Below, in pieces: positions 7,058-13,122 of a stretch of DNA of 18,506 nucleotides; positions within the stretch are counted from its first letter, which is position 1, and every line of letters begins with the position of its first letter. The position numbers were made by a program, and so were the translations under genes. This stretch comes from Acidilobaceae archaeon (GTDB taxonomy: Archaea > Thermoproteota > Thermoprotei_A > Sulfolobales > Acidilobaceae), in the NCBI GenBank assembly GCA_026985385.1, contig JALSQM010000016.1:1-18506 (forward strand), read 5' to 3'. The notes beneath the pieces are model-generated. The model saw only the letters and a program-made list of their open reading frames with translations. It searched no databases and was not told the DNA's origin.

Positions 7058-8245
7058 ATGTCTGCCCCGGCTCTTAGAGTGCTCGCGGTCGCACTGGTAG
7101 TCCTCGCTGCGTCGGCGTCGCTTGCCTACCTGGCTGCGCCGGCCCACGCCGCCGAGGGCGGGAAGATAGTGGTGGCCCTAGACTTCTCCCACGGCGAGAG
7201 CCACAAGGATGTCAACTATATAGTGGGTAACCTGAGTAGCATAGCGAAGTTCGTATTCATAAACAATAGTATAACGTATGACATACTCAAGAATGTCGAC
7301 GTCCTCATAATAGGCCAGCCCACCACAAGCTTCAGCGCGAGCGAGATAGCTGCTATAACGAAGTGGCTGGCAACGGGTAAGAGGGTCCTCTGGGTAGCGG
7401 GTGACAGCGACTATGGAGGCGGCCCTAAGAGTCAGAAGGCTGTTAACAGCCTCCTAGTAGCCATAGGCGCCAGGCTGCGCCTCGAGTACGGCTCGGTCTA
7501 CGATGGCGTACACAACGCCAAGGCGTTCTACAGGGTTCTAGGCATAGTGGCGCCCGACGAGGCCCCAGGCTTCCACACCGACATGATAGCGCAGGGTATA
7601 ACGAAGCCCGTCCTATATCACGGGCCCGACGTTGTGATATGGCAGGACTCCAACGGCAAATACCACGACCCCGTCAAGGACGTCTTCCCAGGCCTCATAA
7701 GGATAGTGTGGACCTACAACACGGCCTACATAGCCGACAACAACCCGCCGCCGCTGGTCCTCTACGACCCCACGGTCGACGTTAACAGGACCTTCGTGAT
7801 GCTAGCCGCCGAGGTGAAGGGTGACGACATAATAGTCGTGAGCGGCGAGTCGCCCTACGGCGACTACGCCCCCACGTGGACCTGGTACTACCACGGCGTC
7901 CAGCTGGACGGGCCGAAGTTCGTGACTAACATGATAAAGTGGTTCAAGTGGTGGGTCACCAGCCCGACGACCCCGAAGCCCGTACTGCCAACGCCGACTA
8001 TAAGCTACCTCAAGACGACGACCACGACAAGCAGCACAACAACGAGTACCACGACTACAACGACCACCCACACTACAACCACGACTCACACGACTACAAA
8101 CACAGCTACAACCACTGGAACCACTGGAACAGCGACTCCAACTACGACAACGGCGAAGCATAAGAGCAGGGCCGCGGTCTGGGCCGCCGTGATAATAGTC
8201 ATAATAATCATAATAATAGCGGCTGTAGCCCTGGCTAGGAAGTAG
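7058..8245 (+). CDS. Cell-surface protein: amidotransferase-like domain, Thr-rich stalk, C-terminal membrane anchor
   Basis: The 395-residue product has a signal peptide (1-31, ending in HAA), a globular domain of about 270 residues, a Thr-rich stalk (about 302-366) and a C-terminal transmembrane helix (about 372-392) ending ALARK. The globular domain opens KIVVALDFSHGES, continues with an alternating strand/helix pattern (VDVLIIGQPTTSFSASEIAAITKWLATGKRVLWVAGDSDYGG) and resembles the class-I glutamine amidotransferase-like fold of ThuA, GldG/IFT52 and related proteins. I see no Cys-His catalytic pair, so a binding or structural role is more likely than amidotransferase chemistry. It is divergent from the ABC importer and shares its promoter region and its Thr-stalk design. 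A partner in surface capture is inference. It ends 5 bp before the convergent Mut7-C gene. Confidence 0.88.
   Translation: MSAPALRVLAVALVVLAASASLAYLAAPAHAAEGGKIVVALDFSHGESHKDVNYIVGNLSSIAKFVFINNSITYDILKNVDVLIIGQPTTSFSASEIAAITKWLATGKRVLWVAGDSDYGGGPKSQKAVNSLLVAIGARLRLEYGSVYDGVHNAKAFYRVLGIVAPDEAPGFHTDMIAQGITKPVLYHGPDVVIWQDSNGKYHDPVKDVFPGLIRIVWTYNTAYIADNNPPPLVLYDPTVDVNRTFVMLAAEVKGDDIIVVSGESPYGDYAPTWTWYYHGVQLDGPKFVTNMIKWFKWWVTSPTTPKPVLPTPTISYLKTTTTTSSTTTSTTTTTTTHTTTTTHTTTNTATTTGTTGTATPTTTTAKHKSRAAVWAAVIIVIIIIIIAAVALARK
8013..8158 (+). repeat. Low-complexity ACN-codon tract encoding the Thr stalk
   Basis: Nearly every codon is ACA, ACC, ACG or ACT, with a few Ser, His, Gly and Ala codons. All four Thr codons are mixed, so this is protein-level selection for a probably O-glycosylated spacer and not a simple DNA microsatellite. 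Confidence 0.8.
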
Positions 8246-8250
8246 CCTCC

Positions 8251-8832
8251 CTAAGCCTGCTTCCTCCCCTCCACCCTCTTTACCCTCTTTACCGCACCAG
8301 CCTCCCGGAGGATCCTCCCGCGGATCTCCCTGGCCTCCTCGAGGATCCTCCTAATGTTCCTCCAGTGGCTCCCCTCCCAGTACACCTTACCGCATCGGGG
8401 GCACACGTAGAAGACATCGTAGGCCTCGAGGGCGGCTGGAGGCACCCTACCCCTGAGCTTGGACTTATCCCTCACCTCCACGAGGGGGGAGTTGCACTCG
8501 GGGCACCTGCTGCGACGGGGGTCGGCTTCAAGCCTCAGGGGGGCCTGGAGGCTCACCTCAGCAAGCCTCGCGGGAGTCTCGAATGACGATACGAGGACCG
8601 CCCTCAGCCCCCTCCTCCGGGCCCTGGAGTATAGGCCCCTATCCATGGTTACTATGATCCTCCCCTCCTCCTCCGCTGCCCTGAGGATCTCCCAGTCCTC
8701 GTATCTGCTCGAGTATAGGGTGTCGTACCCCATGAGGCGGAGCCACCTGGCTACATCGCCTAGCATGGTGTCTACTATGAAGCGGGCCTCCCCTGCCTGG
8801 CCACCCCTACCTTTGGAGGACCGCTTTGACAA
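8251..8832 (-). CDS. Mut7-C family RNase (PIN-like) with zinc ribbon
   Basis: This 193-residue protein has the Mut7-C layout: a PIN-like nuclease half with acidic residues D21 (FIVDTMLGDVARWLR) and D64 (IIVTMDRGLYSRA), then a zinc ribbon with C110/C113 and C144/C147 (RCPEC, VCPRCGKVYW) and the usual G-S-H-W ending. Members are thought to act on RNA; the precise target here is unknown. The first 17 residues (Ser/Lys/Arg/Gly-rich) go beyond the usual family start just before the FIVD strand. The only in-frame start is TTG at 8832, and no strong ribosome-binding site precedes it. It overlaps the four-CBS gene by 26 bp in the same direction, suggesting translational coupling. The C-terminus is very basic. 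Confidence 0.9.
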   Translation of the reverse strand: MSKRSSKGRGGQAGEARFIVDTMLGDVARWLRLMGYDTLYSSRYEDWEILRAAEEEGRIIVTMDRGLYSRARRRGLRAVLVSSFETPARLAEVSLQAPLRLEADPRRSRCPECNSPLVEVRDKSKLRGRVPPAALEAYDVFYVCPRCGKVYWEGSHWRNIRRILEEAREIRGRILREAGAVKRVKRVEGRKQA

Positions 8833-9637
8833 GCTCTATCCCCGATATAATGCCTACGGGTTTATCGGCGTCTATGACTACTACCGCCCTATACCTCTCC
8901 CTAGCCATGCGGGCTGCCGCCTCCGCTATGCTGGCGTCGGGATCCACCCTAGGGGGCCTGAGCGTTATGGCGTCGGCTGCTACCAGGAACTTCAGGGGCG
9001 TTATCCTCTTAGGCTCCCCCCTAGAGAGTTCGTAGTACTTCAGGAATATCCTGGCTATCTCATCCACCCCGACGACCCCGACGAACCTGCCCTCCTCGGT
9101 CACGGGGACCACGCTCACGTCGTGCTGCTGTATCACCTGCCTGACATGCAGGATCCTCGTCTGAAGAGTCACGGTGACAGGGGGGGTCCTCATGTAGTCC
9201 CTAACCCTCAAGTCAGCGGCGGCCGGGGTATCGGCCACCAGGGAGGCCAGCTCCCACCTCGAGATCAGGCCTAGAACCTCGCCGCCAGCACCCGCTACGG
9301 GGGTGCTCGTGAAGCCCCCCTCGAGCATCTCCCTCAGGGCCCTGAGGAGGGGGTCGTCGGGGCCCACCGCTACTACGGGCTCCGATGAGAAGCTGCTGGC
9401 GTGGAGGGAGGTTGGGGTGGTCATCTTAGTCCTCACGGTCCCCAGCTTGAATATAACGTTGCGGAGGGTCAGGATCCCCCTAAGCCTCCCGTCCTCGGTT
9501 AGGATCACCCTGTCGGTCTTAGCCCTCTCAGCCACTTCGAGTGCGTGGCTGAGGCTGACGTCCTTGTCCACGATGGGCGGGTTAGAGTCCATTACTTCGG
9601 ATGCCTTCTTCAGGACTACCTCTTCCATCAGGCGCAC
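8807..9637 (-). CDS. Four-CBS-domain protein
   Basis: The 276-residue chain is made entirely of CBS domains, roughly at 10-66, 70-135, 143-200 and 215-275, each ending in a G-(I/L/V)-(I/L/V)-x strand (GILTLRNVI, GLISRWELA, GVVGVDEIA, GIISGIELV). CBS pairs bind adenine nucleotides or S-adenosylmethionine and regulate partners. Here the acidic residue usually seen in the G-I-I-T-x-R-D ribose-binding motif is absent from most repeats, so ligand binding may be altered. Two starts are possible: GTG at 9637 and ATG at 9628. With a TATA-like box at 9667-9674 either would have a very short leader. It follows the two-CBS gene by 38 bp and overlaps the Mut7-C gene, so the three may form one unit. The regulated partner is not evident. 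Confidence 0.92.
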   Translation of the reverse strand: MRLMEEVVLKKASEVMDSNPPIVDKDVSLSHALEVAERAKTDRVILTEDGRLRGILTLRNVIFKLGTVRTKMTTPTSLHASSFSSEPVVAVGPDDPLLRALREMLEGGFTSTPVAGAGGEVLGLISRWELASLVADTPAAADLRVRDYMRTPPVTVTLQTRILHVRQVIQQHDVSVVPVTEEGRFVGVVGVDEIARIFLKYYELSRGEPKRITPLKFLVAADAITLRPPRVDPDASIAEAAARMARERYRAVVVIDADKPVGIISGIELVKAVLQR

Positions 9638-9666
9638 CCACTCTACAGCGGGGGGCCTCCTTGGGG

Positions 9667-9674
9667 TCTAAAAG
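9667..9674 (-). promoter_or_regulatory. TATA-like box between the two CBS genes
   Basis: The minus-strand CTTTTAGA sits just after the two-CBS stop codon and 30-39 bp before the four-CBS start candidates. The predicted start near 9645 gives an almost leaderless message. The same T-rich run could end transcription of the upstream gene. Confidence 0.35.
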
Positions 9675-9675
9675 C

Positions 9676-10062
9676 CTAGAGGCGATAGGTGGTCGCTATC
9701 AGGTCGGGCGCTATGCGTACTATATCCCTCTTCGATATCATACCCACGACCTTCAGCGTCTCCGGGTCCAGCACTGGCAGGTGGCCTATCCCATGCTCCC
9801 CCATGAGCTCCGCCGCCCTCACTATGCTGTCGTCGCTCGTGACGTAGTAGGGGTTCCTAGTCATGACCTCCCCCACAGTCACCTCCCTCGGGTCTAGGGC
9901 CCTGGCAACAACCTTCCTAACTATGTCCCTCTCCGTTATTATTCCGAGCAAGTTGCCGCCGTTGTCAACTACTATGAGGCTCCCAATGTTGTTATCAGAC
10001 ATCACTATCGCAGCCCTGTAGACCGTGGTGTCGGGGGTAACCGTTATCGGGGGGCTACTCAT
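9676..10062 (-). CDS. Two-CBS-domain protein
   Basis: The 128 residues form one Bateman pair: CBS1 about 1-58, CBS2 about 62-122. Both carry an intact nucleotide-binding motif (GIITERDIV and GMISKRDIV), unlike the neighbouring four-CBS protein, so this one is the better candidate for sensing adenine nucleotides. The ATG at 10062 has a GAGG ribosome-binding sequence five bases upstream, but it starts inside the first CBS domain: the family normally opens with V-x-D-V-M before SSPPITV. Those residues (V-R-V-E-D-V) are encoded in frame immediately upstream without an ordinary start codon, back to a TGA. Either the protein starts short or uses a rare start, or a single base is missing near 10080. 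The upstream region is shared with a divergent thioesterase gene. Confidence 0.9.
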   Translation of the reverse strand: MSSPPITVTPDTTVYRAAIVMSDNNIGSLIVVDNGGNLLGIITERDIVRKVVARALDPREVTVGEVMTRNPYYVTSDDSIVRAAELMGEHGIGHLPVLDPETLKVVGMISKRDIVRIAPDLIATTYRL

Positions 10063-10130
10063 GACGTCCTCAACCCTAACATCCGTCGAGGCCGTTGCCC
10101 TCCACCCCCAGCAGCGCCGCGTGGTTCAAG

Positions 10131-10142
10131 GGCTAAATAAAC
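10131..10142. promoter_or_regulatory. Shared TATA-like region between two-CBS and thioesterase genes
   Basis: GGCTAAATAAAC is the only A/T-rich block in the 112-bp divergent gap. Read forward (CTAAATAA) it would start transcription near 10162, 13 nt before the thioesterase ATG. Read in reverse (TTATTTAG) it would start near 10111, giving a leader of about 48 nt for the CBS gene. Confidence 0.5.
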
Positions 10143-10174
10143 CGGGCCATCCAACCCCCACTGGGGCGTCGGGG

Positions 10175-10579
10175 ATGAGTGGATCAACGCCCACGTCGAA
10201 GCTGGAGGCCCTCGCCGTCGGGGGCCCCCTCTGCTCGGGGGAAGTCACAGTGCCCGAGGAGTACTCGGCCGGCCACCTGGCGGAGCGTGGGGTCAAGGTG
10301 CTCTCGACCCCCTGCATGCTACTGATAGTTGAGACCGCTCTTAGGGAGTGCCTGGACAGGGTGCTCGGGGATCCCGGGGTGACAACGGTGGGTGTTAGGG
10401 CCGATGTGAGGCACTATAGGGCCGTCAAGGTGGGGGACCGCGTTAGGGTGGAGGGCTTCATCCTCTCGGTTAGGGGGTCGAGGATCCTCCTCTACGCCAG
10501 AGTGAGGGATTCGAGCGGGGCGCTCGTGGGCGAGGTCGTCCATGAGAGGGCCGTCGTGGAGCCTGGCCGCCTCGCCTAG
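10175..10579 (+). CDS. FlK-like hotdog-fold thioesterase
   Basis: From the ATG at 10175 the product is 134 residues, the usual length for a single hotdog domain. It aligns by eye with fluoroacetyl-CoA thioesterase FlK: VLSTPCMLLIVE matches the FlK segment containing catalytic Thr and Glu (here T45 and E53), and GVRADVRHYRAVKVGD matches the G...V-x-H segment (here H80). The end HERAVVE matches the FlK terminus. By family it hydrolyses an acyl-CoA or similar thioester; the substrate need not be fluorinated and is unknown. A longer in-frame ATG at 10025 would overlap the divergent CBS gene and has no family support. Stops of this gene and FEN-1 interlock in a shared CTAG. Confidence 0.9.
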   Translation: MSGSTPTSKLEALAVGGPLCSGEVTVPEEYSAGHLAERGVKVLSTPCMLLIVETALRECLDRVLGDPGVTTVGVRADVRHYRAVKVGDRVRVEGFILSVRGSRILLYARVRDSSGALVGEVVHERAVVEPGRLA

Positions 10580-11625
10580 CCGAACCACCTGTCGAGCCTG
10601 GACTGCCTGGCCCTGAGCTTCTCCCTGTAGGCCTTCCTAAGCCTCTCAACCGCCTTCTCGACCCTGTTTGGGTTGAAGTCGTGCTCCTCCACTAGTATCC
10701 TGTAGATCTCCCTCTCATTGGGGGGCTTGAACTCGACCTTGTAATCCCTCGTGCACGGGGGGTTCCTGAAGTACTCGAATATCTTTACCAGGTCGACCCC
10801 AGCCTCCTGCGCGTGGAGCCTCTTGAGGGCCTCCAGGGGGTCCCTCAGGCCCTTAACGAACCTCAGGGCCGTCTTGGGGCCGTAGCCGCGGATACCCCCG
10901 GGGTTGTAGTCCGTGCCGAGGAGGATCCCTATCACTATCAGGTGCTCCCTGGTTATCCCTAGAGCCTTTAGGAGGGCCTCAAGCTCTATGAGCTCAGGCT
11001 TAACCTCGACGTACTCGTCCCTCCCAGGCAGCTTCCTCCTACCAGTTATGGCCAGGTTGCGCACCAGCCTCGGGGCCCCGAAGAGGAGGCTGTCATAGTC
11101 CTGGCTGCCAGCCGCCCAGGCGTCGCCCCACGCAGCCATGCATGCGGCCTGAGCCTCACCCTCCGCGGGGGCCTGGACGTAGGGGATCCCCATCGCTCCC
11201 AGGAGCCTCTTAGACTCCTCCACCATATCACTGGTCAGCCTGCCGGTGGCCTGGGCGTACTTCCTAGCCTCCTCCAGCCTCCCAGCCTCGAGGGCCTGCC
11301 TGTAGAGGCGGGCGGCCTCCTCCCTCCTCTTGATCCTCTCCTCCAACTCGGCCCTCTTCATCTCGGGGGGCTTACCGTCGAACACGTAGACGGGCTTCAA
11401 GCCCTCCTCCACGAGGTTTATAGTCCTGTAGAAGAGGCCGCTTAGGTGGCTCGTCACCCGGCCCTGCCTATCCATGAGGGGGGTGCCATCGGGCTGCCTT
11501 ATAGCCGCGAGGAACTGGTAGAGCATGTTATAGGCGTCCAGGGCGACGACCCTGCCGCTGAGGGCCTTCAACTCTATAGTCCTGCGGGCCCCCTCGGGGA
11601 TGAGCTCCCTAAGGTTAACACCCAA
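10576..11625 (-). CDS. fen: Flap endonuclease 1 (FEN-1)
   Basis: This structure-specific nuclease removes 5' flaps in Okazaki-fragment maturation and repair. Counting from the TTG at 11625 (MGVNLRELIPEG, the standard archaeal FEN start) the protein has 349 residues. Two-metal acidic residues are all present: D30 (ALDAYNML), D83 (VFDGKPP), E155/E157 (PAEGEAQA), D176/D178 (SQDYDSLLFG) and D239 (LLGTDYN). Then comes a helix-hairpin-helix (GIRGYGPKTAL) and a C-terminal PCNA-interacting motif, QSRLDRWF, at 341-348. A GTG at 11634 in the same frame would add three residues, but it overlaps the GGTG ribosome-binding sequence for the TTG, so I prefer the shorter form. It has its own TATA-like box and converges with the thioesterase gene. 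Confidence 0.97.
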   Translation of the reverse strand: MGVNLRELIPEGARRTIELKALSGRVVALDAYNMLYQFLAAIRQPDGTPLMDRQGRVTSHLSGLFYRTINLVEEGLKPVYVFDGKPPEMKRAELEERIKRREEAARLYRQALEAGRLEEARKYAQATGRLTSDMVEESKRLLGAMGIPYVQAPAEGEAQAACMAAWGDAWAAGSQDYDSLLFGAPRLVRNLAITGRRKLPGRDEYVEVKPELIELEALLKALGITREHLIVIGILLGTDYNPGGIRGYGPKTALRFVKGLRDPLEALKRLHAQEAGVDLVKIFEYFRNPPCTRDYKVEFKPPNEREIYRILVEEHDFNPNRVEKAVERLRKAYREKLRARQSRLDRWFG

Positions 11626-11647
11626 GCCCCCCACCCCCAGCTGGTGG

Positions 11648-11689
11648 GGGCCCTGGCGGATGTATTAACGGCGCCGCCTCCCAGGGCCC
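11648..11689. promoter_or_regulatory. Inverted repeat flanking the FEN-1 TATA-like box
   Basis: GGGCCCTGG (11648-11656) and CCAGGGCCC (11681-11689) are exact inverse copies, placed symmetrically around GTTAATAC (11663-11670, minus strand), the likely TATA box with a start near 11641. Half-site centres are 33 bp apart. It could be a two-site operator, or a hairpin behind the upstream 162-residue gene. Confidence 0.45.
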
Positions 11690-11701
11690 GCTGGGGGGAT
11701 C

Positions 11702-12190
11702 CTAGCCTGTCTTGATCAGGAAGTACTCTGGCCTAGCGGAGTGGCCGTGTTTGGGTGACATGTACTCCTTGACGCCCTTAAGCTTCAGCTTGTACTTGCA
11801 TATGCAGGGTTTCACTATGGATTCGTCATATGTCTTCTCAACCTTTAGCTCGAGGATGCCGCGGGATAGCCTATAGCTGCCCTCCGCTATGAGTCTGTCG
11901 CCCTCCTCCTCGTCGACCTCTATCTCCTCGATGGGTATGACTCCATAGCTCCTAGCGAGCGTGTTCTGCCCCCTGAACGCCTTCTCGTTCCACACGAAGA
12001 GCGATATAGCCTCCCTATCGTTCAACACGAGCTTTATGTGGTACCCCCTCTCGCCGCCGTGGTGGACGATCCTCATGTACCCCTCGGCCTCCAGCCTCTC
12101 GAGGTCGACGAGCTGCTTCTCCAGGGGCTGATCCGTCTCGCCGCTGAGCCGGGGCTTGTAGGGTATGACTGGGTACCCCACCTCCACCAC
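11702..12190 (-). CDS. Conserved-looking protein of unknown function
   Basis: I do not recognise a family. The 162-residue protein is soluble, charged and probably cytoplasmic, with no signal peptide or membrane helix. The first third is mixed helix (PLEKQLVDLERLEAEGY), the middle is beta-rich (YHIKLVLNDREAISLFVW), then comes an acidic patch (EEIEVDEEEGD) and a Lys-rich end with two close cysteines (KPCICKYKLKLKGVKEYM). GTG codons at 12190, 12187 and 12181 could each start it; a TATA-like box at 12218-12226 favours a nearly leaderless start at 12190 or 12187, and there is no clear ribosome-binding site. It is 76 bp upstream of FEN-1 in the same direction and downstream of NMD3. Codon use is like its neighbours, so it does not look recently acquired. 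Confidence 0.85.
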   Translation of the reverse strand: MVEVGYPVIPYKPRLSGETDQPLEKQLVDLERLEAEGYMRIVHHGGERGYHIKLVLNDREAISLFVWNEKAFRGQNTLARSYGVIPIEEIEVDEEEGDRLIAEGSYRLSRGILELKVEKTYDESIVKPCICKYKLKLKGVKEYMSPKHGHSARPEYFLIKTG

Positions 12191-12217
12191 CCAGTGAGGT
12201 AGCGCTCCCGGCCAGGG

Positions 12218-12226
12218 CCTATAAGT
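12218..12226 (-). promoter_or_regulatory. TATA-like box for the 162-residue protein
   Basis: Minus-strand ACTTATAGG would start transcription about 25 bp on, near 12197, which agrees with a leaderless or near-leaderless message from the GTG codons at 12190/12187. Confidence 0.5.
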
Positions 12227-12261
12227 GGTGGGGGGCGAGGCCGCGGGGGAGCCCCTGGATC

Positions 12262-12975
12262 CTAGCGGTCGCCAGCCAGCCTCGCCACGTAGGTGTCCCG
12301 GGTCCTCCTCTTGCCCCTACTAGTGAGGCCCACGAACTCCCTATAGGGCCCTGCAACCCTTAGCGGCGCTAGCCTCTGGAGGGCCTTGAGTAGCCTCCGC
12401 GCCGCCCCCCTATGGGTTAGGTACGCGTCCACCCCATCCCTGGACTCGGAAACCTCTATCACCGCATCCCCGACGCCGGCCCTCCTGACCGCCTCCTCGA
12501 CGAGCCTCGAGAGCCTCCCAGCCGGGGCCCCCCTGACCTGGACTAGGACCTCGTACTCGCCGCTGACCCTAGTCTTGCAGCGCGGGCATATGCTGGGCTC
12601 GAGCCTCACCGTGGTAACGGCCTCCCCCTCAACCTCGACGCCCCCACGAGTCCAGCCCCTGAGCCTGAGGAGGATCCTAGTGCTCCAGTCCGGCCTCGTG
12701 AGGGCCTCCCAAGACTCCACCCTAACCCCGGCGAGGGGCTCGACGGGCTGCAGCCTCTCGGAGAGCCATCTAACGACCGAGTCGACGGCGCCCTCGAACG
12801 TGCCGCCCGAGTCTACCCATCGCCCCCCCAGCCTCACGGCGCCGCAGTACCTGCAGGCCTCAACCCTGACCTCCCTGGGTACCCTGGCGACGCCGTACAC
12901 CTCGGCGAAGCACCTGGGGCATAGCCCCCTTATCACGGCGCTAGTCTCCCTACCGCATCTAGGGCAGATCCTCAT
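12262..12975 (-). CDS. NMD3 family protein (archaeal ribosome-associated factor)
   Basis: The 237-residue protein corresponds to the N-terminal part of eukaryotic NMD3, the adaptor that binds the large ribosomal subunit; archaeal members are short like this one and are presumed to act in 50S biogenesis or quality control. Two zinc sites are visible: C4/C7 with C19/C22 (CPRC, CPRC) and C41/C44 (CRYC) with C130/C133 (CPRC). The later GDAVIEVSESRDGVDAYLTHRGAA segment is the family hallmark, and the end (PYREFVGLTSRGKRRTRDTY) is also typical. Start ATG 12975 lies in MRICPRCG, the expected family start, after GGCGGGG. A palindromic CCTATAGG at 13010-13017 is a likely TATA element with a leader of about 14 nt. 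It is divergent from the fibre operon. Confidence 0.94.
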   Translation of the reverse strand: MRICPRCGRETSAVIRGLCPRCFAEVYGVARVPREVRVEACRYCGAVRLGGRWVDSGGTFEGAVDSVVRWLSERLQPVEPLAGVRVESWEALTRPDWSTRILLRLRGWTRGGVEVEGEAVTTVRLEPSICPRCKTRVSGEYEVLVQVRGAPAGRLSRLVEEAVRRAGVGDAVIEVSESRDGVDAYLTHRGAARRLLKALQRLAPLRVAGPYREFVGLTSRGKRRTRDTYVARLAGDR

Positions 12976-13009
12976 CCCCGCCTAGCCCTGGGGGTGAGGT
13001 GCTCGGGGG

Positions 13010-13017
13010 CCTATAGG
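13010..13017 (-). promoter_or_regulatory. TATA-like box for NMD3
   Basis: CCTATAGG is self-complementary, so orientation is set only by distance: a minus-strand start near 12989 gives a 14-nt leader to the ATG at 12975. The next plus-strand gene starts more than 100 bp away, so it fits that side poorly. Confidence 0.45.
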
Positions 13018-13033
13018 TCTTTACATGCCATGA

Positions 13034-13064
13034 GGCAAACCAAATTATCCCCCCTGGGCAAACC
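13034..13064 (+). promoter_or_regulatory. Direct repeats GGCAAACC around an A/T-rich box upstream of the fibre operon
   Basis: GGCAAACC occurs at 13034-13041 and 13057-13064, 23 bp apart. Between them is AAATTATC, the best TATA candidate in the 147-bp gap, giving a leader of about 50 nt. The repeats could be paired regulator sites. GGGTG at 13110-13114, eight bases before the TTG at 13123, is the ribosome-binding site that sets the start. Confidence 0.4.
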
Positions 13065-13122
13065 CTGTTCTCGACTACAAACGCTAGATTGGCTAATGGA
13101 ACGCGGGTAGGGTGTCCGCGCC

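Noticed and set aside
8013..8158. Thr-codon tract as CRISPR or tandem DNA repeat
   Set aside because: No fixed repeat unit or spacers; synonymous codons are mixed and the frame is kept, so it is a protein-level spacer.
7939..8163. Plus-strand frame rich in Asn/His/Asp/Tyr inside the Thr-stalk gene
   Set aside because: It is the shifted reading of the ACN-codon tract, with low complexity and no start context.
8459..9274. Long 271-codon plus-strand frame opposite the Mut7-C and CBS genes
   Set aside because: Both minus-strand genes have clear families and fill this stretch; the plus frame has no domain.
10025..10174. Upstream in-frame extension of the thioesterase
   Set aside because: It would overlap the divergent CBS coding region, crosses the likely promoter, and adds residues without family counterpart; the ATG at 10175 gives the normal length.
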